The position numbers and the translations under genes are program-made. Of a stretch of 5,566 nucleotides of DNA, positions 5,084-5,566 are shown one piece after another. Source of the stretch: Candidatus Roizmanbacteria bacterium CG22_combo_CG10-13_8_21_14_all_34_12 (GTDB lineage: Bacteria; Patescibacteriota; Microgenomatia; UBA1406; GWC2-37-13); contig PCTC01000059.1 of the NCBI GenBank assembly GCA_002786595.1, positions 1 to 5,566 on the forward strand. The letters run 5' to 3'. The notes under the pieces are model-generated. The model was given only the letters and a program-made list of their open reading frames with translations. It searched no databases and had not been told where the DNA came from. Numbering within the stretch: position 1 is the first letter of the stretch; each line of letters starts with the position of its first letter.

Positions 5084-5566
5084 TTATTTCTCCCCAATTT
5101 TATATCCAAATCCTCTTACGGTATGAATCAAAGGTTTTCTAGTTTTAAAAGGTTTCTCAATTTTATTCCTTAAATTTTTTATATAAACTTCAATTGTATT
5201 TGGAAGAATATCGGCATCATAATCCCAAACATGTGAAATGATTTGATCCTTGGTAATGATGGTGTTTTTATTAGTGATCAGGTATTCAAGAAGTGAAAAT
5301 TCTTTGCTGGAAAGTTTTATTTCTGCATCGTCTCTTTTTACTGAATAAAGTTTCTTATTTAATATCAAGCCCCCTACCGATAGATCTGTACTTAAAACTA
5401 CTCCTTTTCTCCTTGTTAAAGCTCTAATTCTTGCCAATAATTCATCAAAAGAAAAAGGCTTGGTCATATAATCATCAGCTCCCGAGTCCAGACCGGCTAC
5501 CTTATCTTCTGTTTGACCTTTAGCCGTTAACATTAAAATTGGAGTGTGGATTTTATTTTGCCGCAA
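5084..5566 (-). CDS. OmpR/PhoB-family response regulator, C-terminal part (gene continues past right edge)
   Basis: The 160 visible codons are in frame to the window edge, so the start and the first part of the receiver domain, including the phosphoacceptor Asp, are outside. The first codon here is TTG read as Leu, not a start. Numbered from the edge, the rest of the receiver shows L-M-L-T-A (11-15; conserved Thr 14) and Y-M-T-K-P-F (33-38; conserved Lys 36). A winged-helix DNA-binding domain follows (about 62-160), with L-S-S-K-E-F-S-L-L-E-Y-L (85-96), the recognition-helix region N-T-I-E-V-Y-I-K-N-L-R-N-K-I (123-136), and the wing T-V-R-G-F-G-Y-K-I (149-157). This is the classic output domain of OmpR-type transcription factors. 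Its stop is 4 nt before the kinase start, and its final codons contain the kinase ribosome-binding site. It probably activates this operon, including the pump genes. The operator would lie upstream, beyond the window. Confidence 0.95.
   Translation of the reverse strand: MRQNKIHTPILMLTAKGQTEDKVAGLDSGADDYMTKPFSFDELLARIRALTRRKGVVLSTDLSVGGLILNKKLYSVKRDDAEIKLSSKEFSLLEYLITNKNTIITKDQIISHVWDYDADILPNTIEVYIKNLRNKIEKPFKTRKPLIHTVRGFGYKIGEK
5090..5095 (-). promoter_or_regulatory. Shine-Dalgarno that decides the kinase start
   Basis: The minus strand reads GGGGAG (5095-5090), overlapping the Gly-Glu codons near the end of the response regulator, 10 nt before the ATG at 5079. It favours 5079 over the in-frame ATG at 5109 and implies coupled translation of regulator and kinase. 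The same hexamer serves the ATPase gene. Confidence 0.72.

Noticed and set aside
5080..5109. Longer histidine kinase beginning at the ATG at 5109
   Set aside because: It would overlap the response regulator by 26 nt. The ATG at 5079 has GGGGAG at 10 nt and gives the usual short basic start before TM1.

Overview
The window is AT-rich bacterial DNA in which every gene I can support lies on the minus strand, so transcription runs from high to low coordinates. All six stop codons visible are TAA. AT-richness, compact gene packing, a mix of Shine-Dalgarno-led and SD-less starts, and proteins that look like those of Candidate Phyla Radiation genomes suggest a Patescibacteria (CPR) member, perhaps of the Microgenomates. 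That assignment is an inference from pattern familiarity, not a phylogenetic result.

Read in the direction of transcription, the window holds six linked genes. The C-terminal part of an OmpR-family response regulator (entering at 5566) is followed after 4 nt by an EnvZ/PhoR-type membrane histidine kinase (start best placed at 5079). After 30 nt comes a MacA/HlyD-like membrane fusion (adaptor) protein (4032-2725), then after 1 nt a MacB/LolD-type ABC ATPase (start best placed at 2723), then after 5 nt a MacB-type ABC permease (2037-814). After a 159-nt gap holding a GC-rich nested inverted repeat (699-801) and a very strong Shine-Dalgarno, there is a small membrane-anchored DUF5666-like protein (654-226). 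A clear intrinsic terminator (212-175) closes the unit.

Downstream of the terminator a new gene begins at 133 and runs off the left edge. Its first 44 codons match the N-terminus of acetolactate synthase-type thiamine-diphosphate enzymes. It seems to have its own promoter and almost no leader.

Working model: the two-component system senses an envelope signal and controls an adaptor plus ABC pump, with the small OB-like surface protein as an accessory. If the host is a single-membrane CPR cell, there would be no TolC-type outer-membrane channel, and the adaptor's hairpin lacks the expected TolC-contact tip motif. The pump would then act at the cytoplasmic membrane and cell surface, exporting or extracting a peptide, lipid-linked or small amphiphilic substrate that cannot be named from sequence. 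Points worth a second look are the GC-rich repeat, the ATPase D-loop without its usual Asp, the tail and hairpin of the adaptor, and the DUF5666-like partner.
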